Positions 17,407 through 25,631 of a stretch of DNA of 64,000 nt are shown here, one piece after another. The notes below the pieces were generated by a model. That model was not told the origin of the DNA. It did not search any database and saw only the letters and a program-made list of their open reading frames with translations. The stretch is taken from assembly GCF_002849855.1 (NCBI RefSeq), contig NZ_CP018617.1:682001-746000 (forward strand), read 5' to 3'. Made by a program: the position numbers and the translations under genes. This DNA is from Vibrio azureus. GTDB taxonomy: Bacteria; Pseudomonadota; Gammaproteobacteria; Enterobacterales; Vibrionaceae. Position 1 is the stretch's first letter; every line of letters starts with the position of its first letter.

Positions 17407-17919
17407 ATGCGAATTTTAATTTTACTATTAGCTGTACTGAGCATGACTGGATGCGAAGACCCAAATGAAAGGAACCTTAGAAAGCAAGCGAATGAGTATT
17501 TGACCTTTGCAGAAAAAGGGGACGCTGAAGCTCAATATAACCTAGGTAGCATGTACGCAGATGGCGAAGGCGTACCTAAAGACGAAAAGATAGCTTTGTC
17601 TTGGTTAACAAAGGCTGCCAAACAAGGGCATCTAGGTGCTCAAAACAGCCTAGGAACGATGTATGTAGAAGGGAAAGGGGCTGCTAAAGATGCAATACAA
17701 GCAGCAACTTGGTTCAGAAAAGCGGCTGAGAAGGGATACCTATATGCTCAAAAAAATCTAGGTTATTTGTACCAAGATGGTATTGGCGTACCTCAAGATG
17801 ATCAACAAGCAGCTTATTGGTATAGAAAGGCTGCTGGGCAAGGAGATGAGGACGCTCGAAGCTGGCTTGAGAGTATGTGTAAAGAGGGCAAAGGGTGTGT
17901 CAGACCTTCGAAACGATGA
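17407..17919 (+). CDS. Sel1-repeat lipoprotein
   Basis: 170 residues. The signal peptide ends in a lipobox (LSMTGC, Cys16), so a membrane-anchored lipoprotein is expected. Three Sel1-like repeats of 36 residues follow, each with the GDAEAQYNLGSMYADGEGVPKD-type pattern, then a C-terminal helix with a possible Cys-Cys loop (CKEGKGC). Sel1 repeats mediate protein contacts, often in envelope stress or secretion. No partner gene is adjacent. Confidence 0.8.
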   Translation: MRILILLLAVLSMTGCEDPNERNLRKQANEYLTFAEKGDAEAQYNLGSMYADGEGVPKDEKIALSWLTKAAKQGHLGAQNSLGTMYVEGKGAAKDAIQAATWFRKAAEKGYLYAQKNLGYLYQDGIGVPQDDQQAAYWYRKAAGQGDEDARSWLESMCKEGKGCVRPSKR

Positions 17920-17955
17920 TATGTACTAGAAGGAAGGGTATTAAGAGAATCTAAT

Positions 17956-18081
17956 ATGGCAGGTGTAGTCGTCATAATCCTTGCAGTACAGTTGTTGGCT
18001 CTCGAAGGTGGGGATGAGTTTATGGCTAACTATCAGAAACACTCAGGGCAGGGCTTTCACGATTTTTCAATTAAGAAATAA
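17956..18081 (+). CDS. possible 41-residue small protein
   Basis: ATG at 17956 starts MAGVVVIILAVQLLALEGG followed by a polar tail and a TAA at 18081. The N-terminus is a short hydrophobic segment. It follows the Sel1 gene by 37 bases with a weak ribosome-binding site. It may be a small membrane peptide or chance. Confidence 0.25.
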   Translation: MAGVVVIILAVQLLALEGGDEFMANYQKHSGQGFHDFSIKK

Positions 18082-18099
18082 TGACTGCCGCTTTATAGC

Positions 18100-18367
18100 T
18101 ATACCCAAGTAACCTCAAGATGCTGCGTTCAGCGAGATGACCTTAATTCTCAGGCGCGGCAACGATTCGAAGATATAGTGGCTCTACATTGAGAATCGTT
18201 AACAAAGTCTGAGAGTTAAGGTCACTCGCCCTTTGGGAGCGTGTCACTGAGCCGACTTCTTGCGTCAGACAACTTGGAAAGAGCCGGCTATTCCGCTTCG
18301 TTGTCTTCCTTGAATTCGACTCAGTGACCCCGCTCTGAATCAAGCATCTTGAAGTCACTTGGGTATA
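18100..18367. repeat. longest copy of repeat family 1 (268 bp)
   Basis: The ends are TATACCCAAGT and ACTTGGGTATA. The first about 180 bases are the reverse complement of the element at 15197-15375, and the rest (GAGCCGGCTATTCC through CAAGCATCTTGAAG) is an added segment. It has no coding capacity. It sits in a 550-base gap between the Sel1 gene and the deformylase gene. Confidence 0.85.
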
Positions 18368-18470
18368 TTACAAAAGGCGTTATTTTCGAGGCGACCATTG
18401 TGTTGCCTCATTTTGATCTCACTAAATACAGCGCTTAAGAACTTAGACAATAAAAATAGAGAGACGAGTT

Positions 18471-18983
18471 ATGGCAGTTTTAGACATTCTTACCGCACCA
18501 GATCCTAGGCTTAAGGTTAAAGCGGAGAAGGTTCAGGATGTTTCAACGATACAAACATTAATTGATGATATGTTGGCGACACTATACTCAACTGACAATG
18601 GTATTGGCTTAGCATCAACCCAAGTCGGCCGTAAGGAGGCTGTTGTTGTTATCGACCTTTCAGAAAATCGAAATGAGCCACTAATTTTAGTCAATCCTGA
18701 AGTGGTGAGCGGCTCAAACAAAGCACTAGGTCAAGAAGGCTGCTTATCTGTCCCTGATTATTATGCCGATGTGGAGCGCTTCACCTCTGTTGTTGTGAAT
18801 GCTTTAGATCGAGAAGGTAAGCCAATAACCATTGAGAGCGATGATTTTCTTGCCATCGTAATGCAACACGAAATCGATCATTTGTCGGGCAACTTATTCA
18901 TAGATTATTTATCGCCTCTCAAACAAAAAATGGCGATGAAAAAGGTGAAAAAGGTGAAAAAGTATGTTCGCTCGCACTCTTAA
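18471..18983 (+). CDS. def: peptide deformylase (second copy type)
   Basis: 170 residues, metalloprotease that removes the N-formyl group from nascent proteins. All three motifs are present: GIGLASTQVG, EGCLSVPDYY with the metal Cys, and MQHEIDHLSGNLF with the HExxH pair. The GLASTQ form (Ser in place of the common Ala) and the Lys-rich C-terminus (KKVKKVKKYVRS) differ from the housekeeping Def that vibrios encode next to fmt, so this is likely the paralogue. It stands alone, flanked by repeats. Confidence 0.93.
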   Translation: MAVLDILTAPDPRLKVKAEKVQDVSTIQTLIDDMLATLYSTDNGIGLASTQVGRKEAVVVIDLSENRNEPLILVNPEVVSGSNKALGQEGCLSVPDYYADVERFTSVVVNALDREGKPITIESDDFLAIVMQHEIDHLSGNLFIDYLSPLKQKMAMKKVKKVKKYVRSHS

Positions 18984-19323
18984 TCAAGCACACTGTGTTT
19001 CTCATGTTATTTGTGATGAAAAAACGTGAAATATGCGGTAGCGATATGCTTAGATGAGTGTGTATTAGTCTAGTTCGCTATGAAGTACTGAGGAAAAAAG
19101 CGCTGTAGTCTGGTGTTGCCATGTGGGCAATGAGATCAAGTCTACGAAGACCTATAAATTTTGAAAATACCAAGCACCATGAGGTTATCTGGGTATAGCA
19201 TCTAAAGTACGAAATTTTATTCAACAGTTGTCAGGTTGATTCTTTTTAATTCAGTTAAAGAAAATCAAAGAATAGATTAGAGTGAATTCATATTCTTGCA
19301 CTCAGTTTTGATAGGTGACATTT
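18984..19323. other. intergenic gap with a repeat family 1 remnant
   Basis: No gene is seen. A degraded repeat end (CAAGCACCATGAGGTTATC then TGGGTAT) lies at 19168-19197. The last 100 bases are AT-rich and should hold the promoter of the following gene. Confidence 0.5.
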
Positions 19324-20553
19324 ATGCTTACAAGAGCGAACTCAATTCATATAACAACTCCAATAACGGCTAATGAACGCAGAACAACAGCGGGGAAAGA
19401 GACGACTTTACCAGTAAAGTCCCTTGCGAATGCTCAGCCTCCAGTCATGCTTTCACTTGCTGATTTTTTGGGAGAAGGTACAACTTCCAATGACGTATTA
19501 AAAATGAAAGCTGGTCCTGTTAATTCAAAAGCTCATACAATCAGCAGCTTTAGCTCTGAGGGCCGCCCAGTTAGAGATGATAACTCTTTAGCGATAAATC
19601 ATGACACCCAATTCAACAATAGATTTTCATCTTTACAAGAAAGTGTAGCGAGTGCCACTATCTTAAAAAACCCAGAAAAGTTTTCGAGTGGAATTAATGC
19701 AGTCTCGAAGAATATGGCTGATATGCTCGAAAAATTATCTGTTGATTCAAATAAAGAACACCAGTTTTTAGTTAGTGAGATAGTTAAATCTGTGTCTAAG
19801 GAAGGGCAATTCGGAAAAGCCCATGTAAAAGACAAGGACGATGTTATAAAAATTCTTAAATCTGACTCAGATAATACATCTACTTTTCTTCAAAAGATAC
19901 TTATCGTTAGATCTCTTGGTGCTTTCATGATCGACCACGCAACAAAAGATGAAAGCAAATATGAATTCTTAAAAGAACATAATAACAATGATATTAAAAA
20001 TATCTTGGTAAAGTATGAGGATTCAAACCTGTTTGGAAAACGTATCTCTAATGGTCAACCTGGTCCTGGCACCCTTGAGGCTGGTATTCGTGGTAGAACC
20101 AGTGCAATCGAAGGAAAAACTGAAAAGAACAGGACTGACATCGGGATCATGGATAAAAAAGACTATGAATCTTTACCTCTCACTTTGAAAAGGGATTTAG
20201 ATGGTGGAGAGAGCATGGGCAAAGATAGGCTGTTCTTCCGAACAAAAATAATGAATGAAATAGATAAAGACAAAGGTATAAAAGTAGCCTCCCCATTTGT
20301 TAAGAGAACGTTTGAATCTGATAAACCATTAATCGCTTCGATTTCTGGAAGTACAGTTTGTATAAACTTAGCGTCTGAATTTATGTTGCCTAGCTATGAC
20401 AAAGAAAGTGTAAATGTTGCTGCATATTCGTTTTTAGTTGGTGGTGGATATCATTCTGGAACAGAAGTTCTTGACGTAGCAAAGAGAGACTTTAGTGCTA
20501 AACCGCAAGACTTCAATATAAATGACTACGTACTAAGTAAAGTAAATTCTTAG
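19324..20553 (+). CDS. unrecognised 409-residue cytoplasmic or secreted protein
   Basis: I do not recognise the family. ATG at 19324 has AGGTGA 5 bases upstream. The first about 110 residues are Ser/Thr/Asn-rich and look disordered, with no Sec signal; this is how type III or other one-step secreted effectors look. The middle is helical and charged. The C-terminal part (about 300-400) is folded-looking: KGIKVASPFVKRTFESDKPL, ASISGSTVCINLASEFMLPS, AAYSFLVGGGYHSGTEVL. AT-rich codon use and flanking repeats suggest horizontal acquisition. A secreted effector or toxin is one possibility, not shown. Confidence 0.5.
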   Translation: MLTRANSIHITTPITANERRTTAGKETTLPVKSLANAQPPVMLSLADFLGEGTTSNDVLKMKAGPVNSKAHTISSFSSEGRPVRDDNSLAINHDTQFNNRFSSLQESVASATILKNPEKFSSGINAVSKNMADMLEKLSVDSNKEHQFLVSEIVKSVSKEGQFGKAHVKDKDDVIKILKSDSDNTSTFLQKILIVRSLGAFMIDHATKDESKYEFLKEHNNNDIKNILVKYEDSNLFGKRISNGQPGPGTLEAGIRGRTSAIEGKTEKNRTDIGIMDKKDYESLPLTLKRDLDGGESMGKDRLFFRTKIMNEIDKDKGIKVASPFVKRTFESDKPLIASISGSTVCINLASEFMLPSYDKESVNVAAYSFLVGGGYHSGTEVLDVAKRDFSAKPQDFNINDYVLSKVNS

Positions 20554-20699
20554 AGCTAACCTAGTATTAAAACTGCTTATGATAATGAGGCGGCCATTCG
20601 GTTGCCTCTTTATCTCTCGTTTCTCGGAATATTTCAGTCAACACTGATGGTGGTTTTAATAAAGGGCACTGATAGCCTATGTAAAATTAAAGCCGTATT

Positions 20700-20894
20700 A
20701 TGGCATTCTTATACTTTTATATGGAAGATGCATTGAAGTACTTAATCTTTACAATTCTAATCATATCTGATGTCTGTTTTGCTAACTTAGTGGAGGGGAC
20801 TGTGAAGAATGAGTTAGTTAACCCTAAAAAGATGGCAAATTTTAGATATATCTCCCCACGAACTTCGCTAAACAACCTGTACTTGTCATTCTGA
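20700..20894 (+). CDS. possible small exported protein
   Basis: 64 residues (57 if it starts at the second Met, about base 20721), with a hydrophobic signal-like segment (LKYLIFTILIISDVCFA) and a short polar remainder. There is no strong ribosome-binding site and no family that I know. It lies between the unknown 409-residue protein and the tandem repeats, and may be a remnant. Confidence 0.25.
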   Translation: MAFLYFYMEDALKYLIFTILIISDVCFANLVEGTVKNELVNPKKMANFRYISPRTSLNNLYLSF

Positions 20895-20984
20895 TCCCCC
20901 CCCAGCAGTAACGTGACTCTTTCATGGTATTGAGTTAGGTGATGGGGATAGTCCAGAGCACATACCTCATGTATAAGATGAGCC

Positions 20985-21117
20985 CGTCATCCCAGCGAGC
21001 GAAGCGAGACTAGGGATCTACTTGCCAAGTGCTCGAATTTACTCAACAGAACCTTAACTCTCCACACCCTGTAGATAGATCTTGAATCACGTTTATTCCT
21101 CACTGTTTAGGATGACG
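20985..21117. repeat. 133-bp repeat family 2, copy 1
   Basis: It starts CGTCATCCCAGCGAGCGAAG and ends CACTGTTTAGGATGACG; CGTCATCC/GGATGACG are inverted ends. No ORF. The sequence is close to copies at 21200 and 31263, with a few substitutions (GATCTACTTGCC here against GATCTGCTTTCC). Confidence 0.85.
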
Positions 21118-21199
21118 ATATGATTAGACTAGTTGTAGGTTAGAATCTGTTATTCAAGTGACAGATTATGTTCTGCCATTCCAGTAGCAGGTCAGAGCC

Positions 21200-21332
21200 C
21201 GTCATCCCAGCGAGCGGAGCGAGACTAGGAATCTGCTTTCCGAGTGCTCGACCTTCATCAACAGCACATTAACTTTCCACACCCTGTAGGTAGATCCTGA
21301 ATCACGCTCGTTCCTCACTGTTCAGGATGACG
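21200..21332. repeat. 133-bp repeat family 2, copy 2
   Basis: Same length and ends as copy 1. The flanks also repeat: GTTAGAATCTGTCATTCCAG and AGCAGGTTAGAGCC occur on both sides, so the copies sit in a larger, partly tandem unit. A broken third start (CGTCATCCCAGCGAGAGGAG) follows at about 21405-21460. Confidence 0.85.
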
Positions 21333-21404
21333 ATATGGTTAGTCTAGTGGCAGGTTAGAATCTGTCATTCCAGTAGCAGGTTAGAGCCTGTCATTTAGAT
21401 CACG

Positions 21405-21460
21405 TCATCCCAGCGAGAGGAGCAGGATTAGGTAGTTGCTGCCATGTGCTTGGTCTTTAT
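21405..21460. repeat. truncated repeat family 2 copy
   Basis: Only the left third of the 133-bp unit is kept and it is diverged (GAGAGGAGCAGGATTAGGTAG). It is the last unit of the tandem cluster and lies about 150 bases beyond the end of the convergent permease gene. Confidence 0.6.
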
Positions 21461-21615
21461 AAAGATATATTGTAATAACGGTCAGTAATCTAGAAGTCAT
21501 ATTGTTAATAAGCAAAATAAAGGCTATTATTTTCTGTTTCGTTATAATCTCATATGGGTATTTAATCTTTTTAAATCATAGGCATGGCACATGTATATGT
21601 CGCATTGTAAATTAA

Positions 21616-22449
21616 CTATGAATTATTAATTGCGAAGTACCAGTTATAACGTTTTTTAACGAAATAGCGTAAAGCCCAATCCATGCTCACACCAAGTAAA
21701 GTGATTAATATCACATAAGGGATGATCACTTCCATATTCATGTAACGTCTCATTAAAAAGATACGATAGCCAAGACCGCTTGTAGAAGAAATACCTTCTG
21801 CTGCGATTACAAAGAGCCACGCACTCCCGAGGCTTAATCGAATAGAATCAATCAGCTTGGGAATAACCATGGGCATGATAATACGGTATGTGATGGCTAA
21901 GTCTTTTGCTCCCAATGTTTGAGCTTTGATAATCGTCTCCCTTTGGATAGAGGATACATATAGAGAAATATCTCGAGCTATTATGGGGGCGGTGCCAATG
22001 AAAATCAGCATAACTTTACCAAAGTCACCAACACCAAATGTGATGAAGATGATAGGTAGAATAGACAGCGGTGGGATCATCGCGATAAATGTCACTAGAG
22101 GACCAGTAAGAGCTTTAAACCCTTTGTATAGTCCCATATTTAATCCCACCATCAAAGCTGTGATAGAAGCAAGAAAAACACCAGTAAAGATTCGGTATAG
22201 AGAATGGAGTGTATCAGTCAGTAAGAGATAATCACCAGTTCGGCGATCTTGGATAAAGGCCATACGTATGAATGCATCGATCATCTGTGAAAGTGTTGGA
22301 AGTAATTTATCACTTTCATTAGATAAGTGCCGATAGTAAGAAGCCACAAAGTAGAGAGCAATTAACAAGACAAAAGGAATAATCATTAAAAAAATGTTCA
22401 TTCTTTTTGATGGTTGAGCATGAAGTCTAAATAATTGCGGGCGTGTCAT
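21616..22449 (-). CDS. ABC transporter permease (nitrate/taurine/urea type)
   Basis: 277 residues, about six membrane helices, one binding-protein-dependent permease domain with the EAA-type loop AQTLGAKDLAITYRIIMPMVIPKLIDSIR. It belongs with the TauC/SsuC/NrtB group. It is the last gene of an eight-gene minus-strand operon whose ATPase is the first gene (29724-30587) and whose binding protein is immediately upstream (60-base gap). The transporter would import a small molecule across the inner membrane; substrate not determinable from sequence. The tandem repeats follow about 280 bases after its stop. Confidence 0.85.
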   Translation of the reverse strand: MTRPQLFRLHAQPSKRMNIFLMIIPFVLLIALYFVASYYRHLSNESDKLLPTLSQMIDAFIRMAFIQDRRTGDYLLLTDTLHSLYRIFTGVFLASITALMVGLNMGLYKGFKALTGPLVTFIAMIPPLSILPIIFITFGVGDFGKVMLIFIGTAPIIARDISLYVSSIQRETIIKAQTLGAKDLAITYRIIMPMVIPKLIDSIRLSLGSAWLFVIAAEGISSTSGLGYRIFLMRRYMNMEVIIPYVILITLLGVSMDWALRYFVKKRYNWYFAINNS

Positions 22450-22509
22450 TAATTATAATACCTCAGAAAAACCGTCACATATATACATGACGGTAATATT
22501 TGTATAAAG

Positions 22510-23568
22510 TTAAAGTTCGTTTTTTGCAGCCATTTGCATAAAAGTCGGGTCGAAACGTAGCTTCACGTTTTTCTTATCACCGAGCACTTTATTACCTGGA
22601 AATTGAATCCCAATGAAGTCAACATTAGAAGCGTTCATTCCAAATAAACCATTATCAAAGCTAAATTGACGGATGTAATTCATTGTTTCAATAGCTTTCT
22701 CTCCCTCAAATACTTTTGCCGCATCTGCTGGATTGAAATACATAAAAGTGGTTTTGAGTTGTGCACGGAACTCGGCCTCAGTACCACCGGCATTAGCTGC
22801 CATCTCAGCAATGAGAGCATCAGCATCTTTTCCTCGAGCATTTAATCGGCCCATTAATTCATACCATGCTCCTGTCATTGCCTTTTTAAAGTTCTCACTT
22901 GCATCGGTACGAACGATAAGGAGATCCATAATCTCTTGAGGAATTTCTGATGAGTCAAAGATCAGCTTAGCGCCTTTGTCATTGCGTATTGTTTGCAATG
23001 GTGGGTTCCACGTTACAGCAGCAGCATTAGGGTTAGAAATGAATAAAGAAGCGATATCAGCATCTGACGTATTTACAACAGAACCCAAGTCACGTTCTGA
23101 CATGCCGTTCATCTGTAGAGCTCGAGTCAGAAGGTATTGAGATACGGATAGTTCAACAAGATTTACATCACGACCTTTTAGATCTGCGATAGAGTCACCA
23201 TTCTTGATTACAATGCCGTCATTTCCATTTGAATAGTCACCCATGATAATTGCTGATGAGTCAACACCACCAGTAGCCGGGATGGTTAACGCATCCATGT
23301 TTGCCATAGCACATGCATCAAATTCACCACTGGTGTATAAGTTTATAGATTCTACGTAGTCATTAACGAGAGTAATATCGATATCGACATCGTACTTCTT
23401 CTCCCACTTTTTTAGAATTCCAGTAGACTCGAGAAGTGCATATGGTTCCCAGCCCGTGTAGTGAGACCAAGCTACTTTATAGTGCTCAGTAGCACTGACA
23501 GCCATTGATGTGAATGCCATTGAAGCGGCAATAGAGCCTAAAGTAAAAATGCGTTTCAAATTATTCAT
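22510..23568 (-). CDS. ABC transporter substrate-binding protein (NMT1/SsuA-like)
   Basis: 352 residues with a clear Sec signal peptide (IFTLGSIAASMAFTSMAVSA). The mature protein begins HYKVAWSHYTGWEPYALLES and carries TSGEFDACAMANMDAL and the hinge region VTWNPPLQTIRN, as in the NMT1/urea-carboxylase-linked binding proteins. It is periplasmic and should deliver substrate to the permease encoded just downstream. It follows the TelA-family gene by 50 bases. Urea- or taurine-type labels are family habits; the substrate here is unknown. Confidence 0.85.
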   Translation of the reverse strand: MNNLKRIFTLGSIAASMAFTSMAVSATEHYKVAWSHYTGWEPYALLESTGILKKWEKKYDVDIDITLVNDYVESINLYTSGEFDACAMANMDALTIPATGGVDSSAIIMGDYSNGNDGIVIKNGDSIADLKGRDVNLVELSVSQYLLTRALQMNGMSERDLGSVVNTSDADIASLFISNPNAAAVTWNPPLQTIRNDKGAKLIFDSSEIPQEIMDLLIVRTDASENFKKAMTGAWYELMGRLNARGKDADALIAEMAANAGGTEAEFRAQLKTTFMYFNPADAAKVFEGEKAIETMNYIRQFSFDNGLFGMNASNVDFIGIQFPGNKVLGDKKNVKLRFDPTFMQMAAKNEL

Positions 23569-23618
23569 TATTTATTTCCTTAAAATAGATTTATTTTTGC
23601 TTTGTTTAATCGCTTCTG

Positions 23619-24812
23619 TTACTTGAGAATGATGTTGAATTGTTCACGAGCATGATGGCCATGTTCAATGCGCGCAATATTCTTATCCATCTCTGTGGTG
23701 ATAAATTTCAGGTCAGAACAACCGGTTTTCATCGTATCTAAAGCTTCACTGCGGTATTTGCTAACATTATCAAGAGCATTTAAACTTTTAGTGAATGCCA
23801 CCTTCATTACTTCCACTTGGATGTAAGGCTCTGAGGCAAGTGAAAGGATTTCTATCCCCTGACTTTCTAATTTATCGGCAACGTCTATGATCATCTTTTC
23901 AGTGAGTTCTTTTGTCGATTGCACAGCAGTAAGGATCTTTTTTTGTCGAGCAAGTGCAATGGCTAAACTTGCCGCGATACCTAATGCGACCATAGTGTGT
24001 TTAATAGCGCGATCAACACCACGAACGAGTTCTTCGTTTGTTTTTATCAAAACTTCAGAGACAACCCATGCTTGTTGGTAAATCCCTTTTGATGTCACTA
24101 GGTCTTGCAGGCGTTGACGGATAGGGAAGTGGACTTCATCTTTCAGAAATCGTTTTTGATCGTCGTTGGTTACACCTTCAAGACGTTCCTCAACTTGTTT
24201 ATCTATGTATTCAGCGAACGTGATATAGTCATCTAACTTAAAAAGCATTTTTCGGTATGAGACTTGATCATCTTTCAAGGTCAGATTGTCTCGTTCAAGC
24301 TTAGTTTTGCCTTGCTCAAGACCTGTGATGATGCTTTTAAGGATGGCATCGGTAGATTGGTACTTAGCAATCCAAGTTTGCAAAGGGCTTGGTAGACCAA
24401 GTGATGAGAGGAAGCGACGAAGACCTGAGACATTCGTGAAATCGAATCCATTAGGGTCAATACTACGAGCAGTATCTTCCATTTTAAGAAGTTGGTTCGC
24501 CACATCACTGCCATTTTCGGAATCAGACATGAGTTCACTAAGTGGCCCTTGAAGAAGCTTGGATTGTTCGGTGAGTCGAAGTTCAATATCGCTACCAAGG
24601 GACTTAACACTCTTAGCCACGTCCAGTTGAGAATCAAGATCACGAGAACCAATTGAAAAAACATTTTCAATCCATTGCTCTGCATTGTTTTTTACATCTT
24701 CAGCAATATCATCAACCATTGGAGTTGAAGGTAGTTGCTTTTCAACATCGCTAATAGTTGGAAGAACAATTGCTTTTTCATTTACAACTGATTCCATAGT
24801 CGCTGTCTGCAT
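23619..24812 (-). CDS. telA: TelA/KlaA toxic-anion-resistance family protein
   Basis: 397 residues. The core (about 240-340) matches TelA: TNEELVRGVDRAIKHTMVAL, IALARQKKILTAVQ, KLESQGIEILSLASEP and VEVMKVAFTKSLNALD. The rest is helical with coiled-coil tendency and no membrane segment, so a peripheral cytoplasmic protein. TelA proteins are linked to tellurite and envelope-stress resistance and usually pair with an XpaC-type partner; here the gene upstream (11-base gap) fits that role. Unusually, the pair sits inside an ABC-transporter operon. The molecular activity of TelA is unknown. Confidence 0.85.
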   Translation of the reverse strand: MQTATMESVVNEKAIVLPTISDVEKQLPSTPMVDDIAEDVKNNAEQWIENVFSIGSRDLDSQLDVAKSVKSLGSDIELRLTEQSKLLQGPLSELMSDSENGSDVANQLLKMEDTARSIDPNGFDFTNVSGLRRFLSSLGLPSPLQTWIAKYQSTDAILKSIITGLEQGKTKLERDNLTLKDDQVSYRKMLFKLDDYITFAEYIDKQVEERLEGVTNDDQKRFLKDEVHFPIRQRLQDLVTSKGIYQQAWVVSEVLIKTNEELVRGVDRAIKHTMVALGIAASLAIALARQKKILTAVQSTKELTEKMIIDVADKLESQGIEILSLASEPYIQVEVMKVAFTKSLNALDNVSKYRSEALDTMKTGCSDLKFITTEMDKNIARIEHGHHAREQFNIILK

Positions 24813-24822
24813 TATTTATTTC

Positions 24823-25629
24823 CTATTTATCTGATAAGTCATACTTTTTAGTACGGCTGATTAGTATTTGAATTTCTTGCATTGCCGTATTAAGTCGAAC
24901 TTCGCCAAGTCCTTCACGTGTTTGAATTGACCCTAAGCTGCTCGTTACTTCATCGATTTTTGTCATCACTTGCTCATTTGCTATGAGAATGTCATCCATT
25001 TCTTTTGTGGTATTTTTGTAGATTGCCAAACGTTGGGATAATGCTTTTTTGGTCTCAGTTGGAAGCATATCAATACCAAGTCGCTTATTTATGTTCTTGA
25101 TATCAATAGCACTGATGCTGTGGCATAAAACCATATAGCAACGTAGGTTATCGACAGCACCCAAATAGAGTTGCTCGGCTGTAGTTAGATAGCGCCCATG
25201 GGTCATCTCATCATTATCAAATTGAAGGTTTAACACTCTATTGAATGATTCAAACTTTTCTTGGAGCTGATTTAGTTGATGAAGAGCATTTTTTTTATCG
25301 AATTCACTAAGCTCAGTTTTGATAGATTCACTTATATGTTCACGTTTGGACCGTGTTTCTGTTCTGACCTGCTCAATAATTTCAAGCATTGCTTTGTGCT
25401 TGCCAATTACATTGCGGTTCACAATAAAGCCAATACAACCGACAATAGAGCAACAAGACACCCCTACGATTGCCATGAAAAGGTCAGAAGTGGTAAACAA
25501 AGTAGCAGCGGTACCGCTAAGCAACCCGATTACAGCTGTAGATAGAGTGATAGGGTGATTAAAGGTTTCCTTAACTAACCTCGTATTTAATTCCACTTCA
25601 GATAATTGAATTGTTTTTGATCCAGCCAT
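24823..25629 (-). CDS. coiled-coil membrane protein, candidate TelA partner
   Basis: 268 residues. Two adjacent hydrophobic helices (about 28-70: ITLSTAVIGLLSGTAATLFT, LFMAIVGVSCCSIVGCIGFI) form a hairpin near the N-terminus, followed by about 190 residues of charged, helical, probably cytoplasmic sequence. The layout resembles XpaC-type TelA partners, but I cannot show homology by eye. It starts 2 bases after the preceding stop and ends 10 bases before the telA start, so translational coupling is likely. It may anchor TelA at the membrane. Confidence 0.6.
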   Translation of the reverse strand: MAGSKTIQLSEVELNTRLVKETFNHPITLSTAVIGLLSGTAATLFTTSDLFMAIVGVSCCSIVGCIGFIVNRNVIGKHKAMLEIIEQVRTETRSKREHISESIKTELSEFDKKNALHQLNQLQEKFESFNRVLNLQFDNDEMTHGRYLTTAEQLYLGAVDNLRCYMVLCHSISAIDIKNINKRLGIDMLPTETKKALSQRLAIYKNTTKEMDDILIANEQVMTKIDEVTSSLGSIQTREGLGEVRLNTAMQEIQILISRTKKYDLSDK

Positions 25630-25631
25630 AA

